Positions 1-6,402 of a stretch of 32,706 bases of DNA are shown piece after piece. Under the pieces are notes generated by a model, which saw only the letters and a list, made by a program, of their open reading frames with translations, ran no database searches and was not told the DNA's origin. The translations under genes and the position numbers were made by a program. Origin of the DNA: Oscillospiraceae bacterium (lineage in GTDB: Bacteria; Bacillota; Clostridia; Oscillospirales; Acutalibacteraceae); NCBI GenBank assembly GCA_015065585.1, contig SVQC01000017.1, forward strand, positions 1-32,706, given 5' to 3'. Each line of letters begins with the position of its first letter. Position 1 is the stretch's first letter.

Positions 1-132
1 TTTATTTAAATGTATCGAACCCTAATGTTTTCTTGAACGGTTACATTCAGGTTGCCGATATTTAAATACGAATTAACCGTACGGGTCAGCGGATAATTCA
101 CAAATATTTTTTAATATGAAAGGAACTTAAAT

Positions 133-1038
133 ATGTTCAAGAGTTATGAAGATGAATTTTTAGAATCGCTCCAAAGGCAAGAAGATGAATTTAAAAGGAA
201 TAGTGAACGGGCAGGAACTATTACTGTAATGGTCAAAGAGATTGAAGATAAACTCTCACCGTTAATGTGGAAGGTGTTCTACATTATTGTTTCAAATGGT
301 TTTTCCAAAGAAGCAGAAATCAAGGATTATGTTGTTCGATTTTTAATTGAAAAAGAAATGCAATGTTATAGCAAAGATTCAATTTATAGAGCAATAAAGA
401 ATTTGATTGCTATTAATGCTTTTAAAACCATACGCATTTCAACCGGAATTCGCACCTTTAATATTTTGGAACTTACGGACGTTGGCAGAATGCTTTTTAT
501 GAAAAGATTTTTGAAAGATCCGCCTGAATCGGAGATGGAGAAAATTTTGTCGGCCCATTCCAGTTATGCTCACGGATATATGGTTGAAGAAGTAAAGAAC
601 ATTTTGGAAAATCGTGGCGGATTTGAATTGGTATCTACTGATCGTAAGGCGAACCGAATAAAACTTAAGGATGACGAAAGCTGTATTCCTGATGTTATAA
701 CAAAAGACCATTGGGGTTATACATTCTACGAGCTAGAATGCGGAACGCATAATTACGACGACTTTTATAGAAAGTGTAACAAATTAATTCAGGTCACAAG
801 GACTTTAATGTTTATCGGTCCCGGCCGAAATGTTGTTGAGAAAAAATTACTGCCCAAAATTACAGGATGGGTTAAAAATGTTAAACCCGAATTCCTGAGA
901 GCAAATAATATCTCCATTAAAGTTGCAAGTATGCATGACTTTAAGCAAGGCAAGTGGACTTATTCATACGACATGAAGCGAGGCCTCCCCGTATGTATTA
1001 TAAAAAATTCTAAAAAGAAGGAGAACGCAAATGGCTAA
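133..1038 (+). CDS. winged-helix protein with nuclease-like C-terminal domain (replication-relaxation-like)
   Basis: A 301-residue protein preceded by an AAAGGAAC ribosome binding site. Residues about 40-125 look like a winged helix-turn-helix domain of the kind found in plasmid and conjugative-element replication or relaxation proteins. Residues about 185-235 contain an IPDVI segment followed by YELECGTHNYDDF and a lysine-bearing helix. This recalls the PD-x(n)-ELDxGT core of the replication-relaxation family, which has a PD-(D/E)XK-like fold. A role in replication or transfer of the mobile element is inferred from this resemblance only. The last 8 nt overlap the start of the first RemA-like gene, so the two are probably translationally coupled. 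The position at the inner side of a serine-recombinase element fits an accessory gene. The family match is from memory and not certain. Confidence 0.55.
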   Translation: MFKSYEDEFLESLQRQEDEFKRNSERAGTITVMVKEIEDKLSPLMWKVFYIIVSNGFSKEAEIKDYVVRFLIEKEMQCYSKDSIYRAIKNLIAINAFKTIRISTGIRTFNILELTDVGRMLFMKRFLKDPPESEMEKILSAHSSYAHGYMVEEVKNILENRGGFELVSTDRKANRIKLKDDESCIPDVITKDHWGYTFYELECGTHNYDDFYRKCNKLIQVTRTLMFIGPGRNVVEKKLLPKITGWVKNVKPEFLRANNISIKVASMHDFKQGKWTYSYDMKRGLPVCIIKNSKKKENANG

Positions 1039-1288
1039 ATTTTTAAATGTTGGTAAAGGTGCGCTCGTAAATATTGATAAGATCAGATGTATTATTTCGG
1101 GCGATGCTGATAAGGTTAGAAAGGTTATGCTTAAGCATGGTTATGATAGAAGTTCCGTGGAGGTCTATGATGTAACGGCTGATGCTGAAACTCGTTCGGT
1201 TCTCGTGCTTAGTGATGAAACCATGATTATTTCCTCTGTTAGTGCTAATGCATTAAACAAGCGTATTCACGAAGATTACGATAAATAG
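1031..1288 (+). CDS. RemA-like (DUF370) protein, copy 1
   Basis: An 85-residue protein resembling RemA (DUF370), the small DNA-binding regulator that activates biofilm matrix genes in Bacillus subtilis. The RemA-like layout is visible: an N-terminal LNVGxGxxVN strand with KIxxIIS, a central DVTADAETRSVLVLSD (compare the RRTRAVIIMDSD region of RemA), and a C-terminal ISSVSANALNKRI. Only one arginine remains at the RemA double-arginine position, so DNA contacts may differ. The start is set by AAGGAG just upstream; it overlaps the preceding gene by 8 nt. A second copy follows at 1450, about two-thirds identical by eye. RemA normally sits on the chromosome near gmk/rpoZ, so its presence in a mobile element is unusual. 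The target and function here are unknown. Confidence 0.7.
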   Translation: MAKFLNVGKGALVNIDKIRCIISGDADKVRKVMLKHGYDRSSVEVYDVTADAETRSVLVLSDETMIISSVSANALNKRIHEDYDK

Positions 1289-1412
1289 TAGTTTAGACTG
1301 CTAACTTGGATTTTCGTTCACAGAACTAAGCGCATACGGGGATTTGTAAAAATTCTTGTGGACGAAAATCCTTATAAATGTATCTTGCTTCATTGACCCG
1401 TGAAGCAGGATA
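1286..1412 (+). ncRNA. three-hairpin RNA element, copy 1, 3' of RemA-like gene 1
   Basis: Three consecutive inverted repeats directly follow (and touch) the stop codon of the first RemA-like gene. Hairpin 1: TAGTAG 1286-1291 with CTGCTA 1298-1303, loop TTTAGA. Hairpin 2: 14 bp, 1308-1321 with 1358-1371, one G-U pair, core ATTTTCGT/ACGAAAAT. Hairpin 3: 12 bp, 1381-1392 with 1401-1412, one G-U pair. The same order of hairpins recurs after the second RemA-like gene. No T-tract follows, so these are not simple terminators. The element may be a regulatory 3' UTR or a processed RNA. Which of these it is remains inference. Confidence 0.5.
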
Positions 1413-1449
1413 TGCAATATAAAAAATTTTAGAAGAAAGGAGAACGCAT

Positions 1450-1704
1450 ATGCCTAAATTTATAAATATTGGTAACGGCGCGTTCGTAAATGCTAATAAA
1501 ATCAGCGCTATTATTTCGAGCGATGCCGATAAGGTTAGAAAGGTCATGCTTAAGCATGGCTGTGATAGAACTTCTGCGGAGTTCTATGATGTAACAGATG
1601 ATGCTGAAACTCGTTCGATTATCTTGCTTAATGATGAAAGCATAGTTGTTTCATCTGTTAGTGCTAGTGAATTAAATAAGCGTTTTCACGAAGATAGCGA
1701 ATGA
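1450..1704 (+). CDS. RemA-like (DUF370) protein, copy 2
   Basis: An 84-residue tandem paralogue of the gene at 1031. The block DADKVRKVMLKHG is identical, and DAETRS and SSVSA are conserved. Differences lie mostly at conservative positions (VLVL/IILL, MIIS/VVVS). The start ATG follows AAAGGAG. The duplication includes DNA outside the gene: the roughly 30 nt before the start (AAAGAAGGAGAACGCA type) and about 130 nt after the stop are also shared with copy 1. A duplicated unit of roughly 420 bp is therefore the simplest explanation. Because RemA forms ring-shaped oligomers, the two paralogues could co-assemble; this is inference. No other functional clue is visible. Confidence 0.7.
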   Translation: MPKFINIGNGAFVNANKISAIISSDADKVRKVMLKHGCDRTSAEFYDVTDDAETRSIILLNDESIVVSSVSASELNKRFHEDSE

Positions 1705-1835
1705 TAGTAGTTTAGACTGCTAATTTGGATTTTCGTCTACGGGAATATGTATATTCAGGATTGGTATAAATTCTTGTGGACGAAAATATCCAAATTCTCT
1801 TGCTGACCTTCAATGAAATAGAAGACGGTTGGCAA
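1705..1835 (+). ncRNA. three-hairpin RNA element, copy 2, 3' of RemA-like gene 2
   Basis: Second copy of the hairpin set. Hairpin 1: 1705-1710 with 1717-1722, identical to copy 1. Hairpin 2: 1725-1740 with 1776-1793, containing the same TTTTCGT/ACGAAAA core but with a 2-nt bulge and a U-G pair at a changed site. Hairpin 3: 1800-1811 with 1824-1835, two wobble pairs and one mismatch. Its primary sequence differs strongly from hairpin 3 of copy 1, yet the pairing is kept at the same place. Loop sequences have diverged more than the stems, which argues that structure is maintained. Function is not known. Confidence 0.5.
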
Positions 1836-1927
1836 CGCAAATAAACAATTAAGTATACAATCTTGATCCGCCATAAAGGTGTATGCTCTATAAAGTAATT
1901 AAAAATTGCATAGGAGGTGTATATCGC

Positions 1928-2059
1928 ATGGTTCAAAAAGAGTATGAAGCTAAAATGCGTGAGATTTTAGATCGTGAGGTTAATACCGATGAGGATTGTA
2001 TTCGACAGGTGGATGAACTTATGATGCTAGATGCGCAATATCTGTTGAGCAATATCTAA
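1928..2059 (+). CDS. small 43-residue protein of unknown function
   Basis: ATG at 1928 is preceded by an excellent AGGAGGTG ribosome binding site (1912-1919) at 8 nt spacing. The frame runs 43 codons to TAA at 2057. The product is acidic and helical in character (MVQKEYEAKMREILDREV at the N-terminus, many Glu/Asp), with no membrane segment or signal peptide. The near-perfect Shine-Dalgarno sequence is the main reason to accept it. It lies between the second hairpin set and a stretch without a clear gene, inside the mobile element. I do not recognise the family. Confidence 0.55.
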   Translation: MVQKEYEAKMREILDREVNTDEDCIRQVDELMMLDAQYLLSNI

Positions 2060-2308
2060 TGAAAAGATAATTTCACAGAATTAATTGGTCGAATCTGTTG
2101 GCGGCAGATTTGATTTGAAAATAATGAAGGAGTTATTCAATTTGCAAAGTCGAAGAACATTTGCTTAAAAAGCGCAGCGCAGGAAGAATGGGCACGGGAT
2201 TTGTCGAAAGACGAATTTTCGTTAAGAAGAAGTCGTTAAACAATTGGTAAATGCTGTATAAATGTTTTTCGCAAGGTAAAAAATATCTTATGAAAGGAAT
2301 GGCAAGTT
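2060..2308 (+). other. gene-poor stretch with hairpin and possible decayed reading frame
   Basis: No complete gene is visible. A hairpin (CGAATCTG 2090-2097 with CAGATTTG 2105-2112, one wobble pair) is followed by AAGGAG (2127-2132) and a TTG-initiated frame that stops after 8 codons (2142-2168). In another frame, about 2130-2240 reads as a protein-like segment (SAAQEEWARDLSKDEF) with no usable start codon. This could be a degraded small gene of the element or chance. Confidence 0.3.
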
Positions 2309-2581
2309 ATGTTAGATTCTTTTGATTTAATTATGTTAAGAAATGTTGACATTGCCGATTGTTCTAAAGATAGCCTTGTTGATTTGCATGATGTGAAGAT
2401 AGACGCAGAGAAATCTGTGCCTGAGAAAATGAATGACTATTTTGAGCAAATTAAAAACCCTTATCTTTTTAAAGTCGGCGATGTGAGAGTGAAGGTGAGT
2501 TTCGGCGGAAACCGAACTTTTACTGATGCTCTCGGTTCAGTATTTTCGTCTGGAGCAAATTACCAAACAAATTTGGGTTGA
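2309..2581 (+). CDS. small mobile-element protein of unknown function (DUF6870-like)
   Basis: A 90-residue soluble protein, ATG preceded by GAAAGGAATGG. The sequence has a VDIADCSKDSLVDLHDVKIDAEK segment, then KMNDYFEQIKNPYLFKVGDVRVKVSF. From memory this resembles small proteins (DUF6870 type) found just upstream of large serine recombinases in gut Clostridia elements, which carry a similar NPYxFxxGxVxVKVSF motif. The C-terminal tail after VSF is low in complexity and may be variable. It lies 84 nt before the recombinase start and probably shares its transcript. No catalytic residues are apparent; function unknown. Confidence 0.5.
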   Translation: MLDSFDLIMLRNVDIADCSKDSLVDLHDVKIDAEKSVPEKMNDYFEQIKNPYLFKVGDVRVKVSFGGNRTFTDALGSVFSSGANYQTNLG

Positions 2582-2590
2582 TTTAAAGTC

Positions 2591-2636
2591 GAAGGTATGG
2601 TATACTACGGTTGTGTAGAAAAACGGCCATACCTTC
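2591..2636 (+). promoter_or_regulatory. inverted repeat in recombinase leader
   Basis: A perfect 10-bp inverted repeat (GAAGGTATGG 2591-2600 and CCATACCTTC 2627-2636) encloses a smaller nested repeat (CTAC 2605-2608, GTAG 2615-2618). It lies between the upstream small gene and the GGAGG of the recombinase. It could be an RNA hairpin controlling recombinase expression or a recombinase binding site; the sequence alone does not decide. Confidence 0.45.
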
Positions 2637-2665
2637 ATATTAAAAAATATGGAGGTTTTAGCTTT

Positions 2666-4375
2666 ATGTCAAATGCTAAATATGCTGAAATTTTAGAGCA
2701 GTCCTCCGTACCAAAAAAGGTTTGGAAGACTGCTCTTTATCTTCGTCTGTCCCGTGATGACGGTACGGAATCGGAGAGTAACTCGATTGCGTCGCAACGA
2801 GAAATTTTAAAAGAATATATTAAGCGTTATCCAGATATGGAAATTTATGATATATATGTGGATGACGGCTACAGCGGTACAAATTTTGACCGTCCTGACT
2901 TTAACAGAATGATGGACGATATTTATGCCCACAAGGTAAACTGTGTTTTGGTTAAAGACCTTTCGCGTTTTTCTCGAAACCACACCGAGGGCGGTATCTA
3001 TCTTGATAAGATTTTCGTAAAACTTGGGGTTCGCTTTATTGCAATTAACAACCAGATTGATATCGGTATCAGAGGTATAAACTCTTTTAATGATTTGGTG
3101 AAGGTTGGCGTCACCAATATTATGAATGAATCTCTGGCAGCAAACACGTCTGTTAATGTTCGAGGAACGCTGAACCTCAGACGTCAGCAGGGTAAGTTTA
3201 TTGGTTCTTTCCCCACATACGGATATCTAAAGGACCCGGACGATAATCATCATCTTATCATTGATGAGGAAACTGCACCAATTGTTCGAATGATTTTCGA
3301 GCGATTTATTGGGGGTGAGAGTATCATTGGTATCACAAAAGACCTTAATGAAATGGGCATACCCAACCCGTCAATGTATAAGAAACAAAAGGGGATGAAT
3401 TACAGGCATCCATCGGGAAGAAGCAATGACGGTCTATGGCCTGATAGTTCGGTGCGCCGAATTTTGCAAAACCGAATGTATGTTGGTGATATGGTCCAAG
3501 GAAGGAACACAACCTACAGTTATAAGATTAAACAATGCCGCGCGATTCCTAAGGATGAGTGGATTATTGTTGAAGGTACTCACGAGCCAATCATTAGCCA
3601 AGAGACCTTTGACAATGCACAGGCACTATTTAACAAGAGTATTCGCAAGAGCCCCAAAAAGAAAAACGTTGATTTATTTTCTGGGCTTGTGCGGTGTGCT
3701 GACTGTAAGCGTGTGATGAATAAAAAGACCAATCAACACACATACGGTACGTATCATTACTATCGCTGTGTAACAGCAAGAAAGCTTAAAAAATCAGCGT
3801 GTACAAATCACACCATCCGTATTGATAAGTTAGAACAGGCAGTGCTTTTAACTATTCAAAATATGATTAATACAGCAACTACAATGAGCGAACTGCTCAC
3901 TCAAATCAATAATAATTCCGCACGAAAAAAGGAATCAAGTCATATTGAGAAGGCACTGAAATCTCAGGTTTCTGAACGTGAAAAACTTGTGTCTATGATT
4001 ACCGACCTTTATCCCGACTGGAAAAGCGGTGTTATTACAGTGGATGAGTACCAGATGTTAAAGGAACGGCTTAACGAAAAGCTGAGGATTGCTGACGAAA
4101 AAATCGCCTCACTTAGCAAATCTGCTGAGCAGTTCCAAAGCGGTATTACCGAAGAGAACGAGTTTGTGGCACGTTTCAAAAAGTACGGTAATATCGAAAG
4201 TCTGACAAGACCTTTGCTTACCGAACTGGTGCAAGAAATTTTCGTACACGAGGGCGGAGATATCGAGGTTGTATTCAAATTCCAGGATGCCTATGCTGAG
4301 GTTGTTGAATATATAGAACTCAATAAGCAACTCATCGAGCCCGAAAAACCAACAAAAAAGAAAAAATCGGCGTAA
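2666..4375 (+). CDS. large serine recombinase (TnpX/TndX type)
   Basis: A 569-residue site-specific recombinase that would excise and integrate the element. The N-terminal resolvase catalytic domain (about 20-170) has the nucleophile Ser29 in YLRLSRDDG and the conserved DDGYSGTNFDRP and KDLSRFSRN motifs. A Recombinase domain follows (about 185-300, with GLWPDSSVRRILQNRMYVGD). Next come a zinc-ribbon (Cys344/Cys347 in CADCK plus a later YYRC...ACTNH), a coiled-coil stretch (about 430-500) and a C-terminal DUF4368-like tail. I place the start at 2666 behind GGAGG (2651-2655). A longer frame opens at 2597, but that start lies inside an inverted repeat with no ribosome binding site. Proximity to the junction in spoVAD is as expected for an integrase gene beside its attachment site. 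Confidence 0.93.
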   Translation: MSNAKYAEILEQSSVPKKVWKTALYLRLSRDDGTESESNSIASQREILKEYIKRYPDMEIYDIYVDDGYSGTNFDRPDFNRMMDDIYAHKVNCVLVKDLSRFSRNHTEGGIYLDKIFVKLGVRFIAINNQIDIGIRGINSFNDLVKVGVTNIMNESLAANTSVNVRGTLNLRRQQGKFIGSFPTYGYLKDPDDNHHLIIDEETAPIVRMIFERFIGGESIIGITKDLNEMGIPNPSMYKKQKGMNYRHPSGRSNDGLWPDSSVRRILQNRMYVGDMVQGRNTTYSYKIKQCRAIPKDEWIIVEGTHEPIISQETFDNAQALFNKSIRKSPKKKNVDLFSGLVRCADCKRVMNKKTNQHTYGTYHYYRCVTARKLKKSACTNHTIRIDKLEQAVLLTIQNMINTATTMSELLTQINNNSARKKESSHIEKALKSQVSEREKLVSMITDLYPDWKSGVITVDEYQMLKERLNEKLRIADEKIASLSKSAEQFQSGITEENEFVARFKKYGNIESLTRPLLTELVQEIFVHEGGDIEVVFKFQDAYAEVVEYIELNKQLIEPEKPTKKKKSA

Positions 4376-4378
4376 TGA

Positions 4379-4412
4379 TAAAGCGTGTGACAGTTTACTG
4401 CCACACGCTTTA
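4379..4412 (+). terminator. hairpin downstream of recombinase gene
   Basis: Perfect 11-bp arms (TAAAGCGTGTG 4379-4389, CACACGCTTTA 4402-4412), extended by CAG/CTG around a TTTA loop. It starts 4 nt after the recombinase stop. The T-run is short, so termination may be inefficient. Confidence 0.55.
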
Positions 4413-4435
4413 CTATATGCTGAAAACGAATACAC

Positions 4436-4469
4436 TTGACATATGTTATCAAATATGATAACATATAAT
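4436..4469 (+). promoter_or_regulatory. promoter region with perfect palindromic operator for the hipBA-like gene
   Basis: TTGACA (4436-4441) and TATAAT (4464-4469) bracket a perfect palindrome, ATATGTTATCA - AATA - TGATAACATAT (4441-4466). The 22-nt gap between the hexamers is too long for an ordinary promoter, so one of the boxes may not be used. The palindrome contains TATCA-N4-TGATA. This recalls the TATCC-N8-GGATA operators bound by HipB, which suggests autoregulation by the N-terminal helix-turn-helix domain of the next gene. Confidence 0.6.
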
Positions 4470-4507
4470 CATTCCCGAAGTGAAATATAATTAATGAAGG
4501 GACTAAT

Positions 4508-5896
4508 GTGAAATTGAATGATAAATTGCTTAGTTCTCGGCAGAGAATAATTTCAAAGCTAACCGAAGCTCGACTACAAAAAGGAATGTCACAAGCAGAG
4601 TTAGCAAGTTTGATTGGGACACAACGTTCAAATATCTGCCGAATTGAGAGTGGTACACAAAACCTATCGCTTGATATGCTTATAAAAATATCTGAAGCAC
4701 TTGGCAAGGATGTCGATATGCTTTTGGAGGAGAGGAGAGAGCCAATGAATAACTGTTATTCGCTTAGAATATACGATGATGAAATATTAACCTTTACTCT
4801 TGAAGAAAAGGGCTTGGAAGGTTTAAAATCTCATATTGTAACTGTTAATGAAGATATGAAAAATCTTTTTCCTTTGGATTTAGACCTAACTGATGACGGA
4901 ATCCTTAAATGGCTTGAGCGTAGAGTTATTCCTAAAAACCGTGCTTTTGTTGACGAGATTTTAAAAACACTTGGTCTTAGTCTTAACAATACTAAAGGCA
5001 TTATAGACGTATGTAAAGGTCTTTCTCTGAATGATAGTTATTGGGTTGTGCCTGCCGATTTTAATGGTACATTCAAAGAGTTTAATCTTTATGAAAACCG
5101 TTTTTCAGAGGTTTTGTCATTAGTAGCTTATACTGGTGTCGGAACAGCTAATCAAGCATTTACCACTTCGCCTGAGCTTACAACACAGGGTATGCTCCGC
5201 AAGGCATGGCGCTTTATTGAAGATGACGGCATATATCTATATAAAGGTGGTACTGAGGGCTTTGCTAATTCAGGTAATGAACCTTATTCTGAATACTACG
5301 CTTGTCAAATTGCAAAAGCGATGGGCTTAAATGCCGTTGAGTATGACTTGGAAAACTGGAAAGGCATCTTAGCATCTAAATGCAAAATTTTTACCGACAT
5401 TGATACATCATTCGTTTCTATCGGCCGAATCGTTAAAAGTGGTGGTATTAAAGGTTGCCTTGATTATTACGAATCGCTTGGAACAGACTTTTCCGAAAGT
5501 CTCAAGAGTATGCTTATATTTGATGCGGTAATTTATAACGAAGACCGTCATTTTGGAAATTTTGGTGTGCTCAAAGATAATCACACAGGCAAAATTATTT
5601 CTCCGGCTCCAATTTTTGATAATGGTCTGTCGCTCTTCAACTATGCTATGGATAACGATATAAAAGATTTAGATTCGTATGCTAAAACCCGCTCTAATCC
5701 TTATGGTATATCTTACGAGAGCATTTGCGCTGAGGTTATGGGAACTAAGCAGAAAAATCAGCTTAGAAAACTCATTGATTTTAAATTCACAAGGCACCAA
5801 AGCATCAATCTGCCTGAAGAACGCTTAGTGGCAATTGAAAAGCATATTCAAAGCAGAGTGAGAAAGTTGCTTGCACTTCCGACAGCATCTAAATAA
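4508..5896 (+). CDS. HipB-HipA type fusion: XRE helix-turn-helix plus HipA-like kinase
   Basis: A 462-residue protein starting at GTG behind GAAGGGA. Residues about 14-75 form an XRE/HipB helix-turn-helix (SQAELASLIGTQRSNICRIESG). The rest is a HipA-like Ser/Thr kinase: Lys246 in YLYKGG as candidate ATP-binding lysine, the catalytic loop NEDRHFGN (Asp346) and FDNG (Asp371) as metal-binding motif. In classical HipBA the two are separate genes, antitoxin first. Here they are one frame. An in-frame ATG at 4745 (Met80) lies precisely between the domains behind GGAGGAGAGGAG (4726-4737), so a free kinase may also be made. The probable role is a toxin-antitoxin or maintenance module of the element. 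The palindrome in the promoter fits autoregulation. The substrate is unknown. Confidence 0.85.
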   Translation: MKLNDKLLSSRQRIISKLTEARLQKGMSQAELASLIGTQRSNICRIESGTQNLSLDMLIKISEALGKDVDMLLEERREPMNNCYSLRIYDDEILTFTLEEKGLEGLKSHIVTVNEDMKNLFPLDLDLTDDGILKWLERRVIPKNRAFVDEILKTLGLSLNNTKGIIDVCKGLSLNDSYWVVPADFNGTFKEFNLYENRFSEVLSLVAYTGVGTANQAFTTSPELTTQGMLRKAWRFIEDDGIYLYKGGTEGFANSGNEPYSEYYACQIAKAMGLNAVEYDLENWKGILASKCKIFTDIDTSFVSIGRIVKSGGIKGCLDYYESLGTDFSESLKSMLIFDAVIYNEDRHFGNFGVLKDNHTGKIISPAPIFDNGLSLFNYAMDNDIKDLDSYAKTRSNPYGISYESICAEVMGTKQKNQLRKLIDFKFTRHQSINLPEERLVAIEKHIQSRVRKLLALPTASK

Positions 5897-5905
5897 TTGC
5901 ATTAT

Positions 5906-5941
5906 AACGGCGGTCTGCATCATTCACAGACTGCCGTTTTT
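5906..5941 (+). terminator. intrinsic terminator after the hipBA-like gene
   Basis: Arms AACGGCGGTCTG (5906-5917) and CAGACTGCCGTT (5927-5938) pair with one mismatch and are followed by a T-run. It is the last feature of the element before the junction with spoVAD. Confidence 0.85.
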
Positions 5942-5984
5942 GCCCTAAAAATTGAGGAAATTTAAGAAAAAATAAAAAATTTTA

Positions 5985-6003
5985 TGGTGTTCTCTTGACA
6001 TTT
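5985..6003. other. probable right attachment junction of the mobile element within spoVAD
   Basis: To the left is AT-rich non-coding DNA after the hipBA-like terminator. To the right, from about 5998, the frame reads as SpoVAD (TFSPAACDTI, comparable to the APAAxDTI segment of the family). Read leftward in the same frame there is no SpoVAD similarity, and a stop occurs at 5953-5955. A GA dinucleotide at 5997-5998 is compatible with the GA core used by TnpX/TndX-type recombinases, but the exact crossover cannot be fixed without the other end. Confidence 0.55.
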
Positions 6004-6399
6004 TCCCCTGCAGCTTGTGATACTATAATTCAATTCTTAAAGGATACAAATACAAGTCCTGCTGATTACGATATGATTTATACGGGGGATTTGGGTTCGG
6101 TAGGCAGTGTATTGCTTTATGAACTTTGTAAAGAGCAAGGTATTGATATATCGAGCCATCATAATGATTTTGGATATATGATTTATGATACAATGCGCCA
6201 GGATGCTCATGCGGGCGGCTCAGGCTGTGGTTGTAGTGCAAGTATGATGTGTTCGTATATAATGGACGAGATGGCAAAAGGAAATCAAAAGAATATTCTT
6301 TATTGTGCTACAGGAGCTCTGCTTTCTCCAACTTCGGTACTTCAAGGTGAAAGTATACCCGGAATTTGTCATCTTCTGAATATAAAAATAGCAAATTAA
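5998..6399 (+). pseudogene. spoVAD: 3' fragment of spoVAD (stage V sporulation protein AD), interrupted by the element
   Basis: About 133 codons matching the C-terminal part of SpoVAD, the dipicolinic-acid binding protein of the spore SpoVA channel. The family signature is intact: PADYDMIYTGDLGSVG, NDFGYMIYD, QDAHAGGSGCGCSAS and ATGALLSPTSVLQGESIPGICH. Full-length SpoVAD is about 335-340 residues, so roughly the first 200 are absent. The fragment lacks a ribosome binding site; only a TTG at 5995 could start it. The remaining C-terminus shows no internal stop or frameshift, which suggests recent disruption or selection for restoration by excision. The usual next gene, spoVAE, is not present; an AraC-type gene converges 3 nt after the stop. 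Confidence 0.85.
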
Positions 6400-6402
6400 A
6401 TG

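Noticed and set aside
1..132. Promoter or attachment site at the left edge
   Set aside because: TTGAAC (33-38) and GATATT (57-62) with an 18-nt spacer form a possible but weak promoter; nothing else is convincing.
1031..1835. Repeated units as a CRISPR or tandem-repeat array
   Set aside because: There are only two copies, each containing a full gene with its own ribosome binding site.
2597..2665. N-terminal extension of the first recombinase from ATG 2597
   Set aside because: This start lies in an inverted repeat with no ribosome binding site, whereas ATG 2666 has GGAGG at good spacing.
4109..4707. Minus-strand frames over the recombinase end and the hipBA-like start
   Set aside because: They are antisense shadows; the plus-strand genes have strong domain matches.
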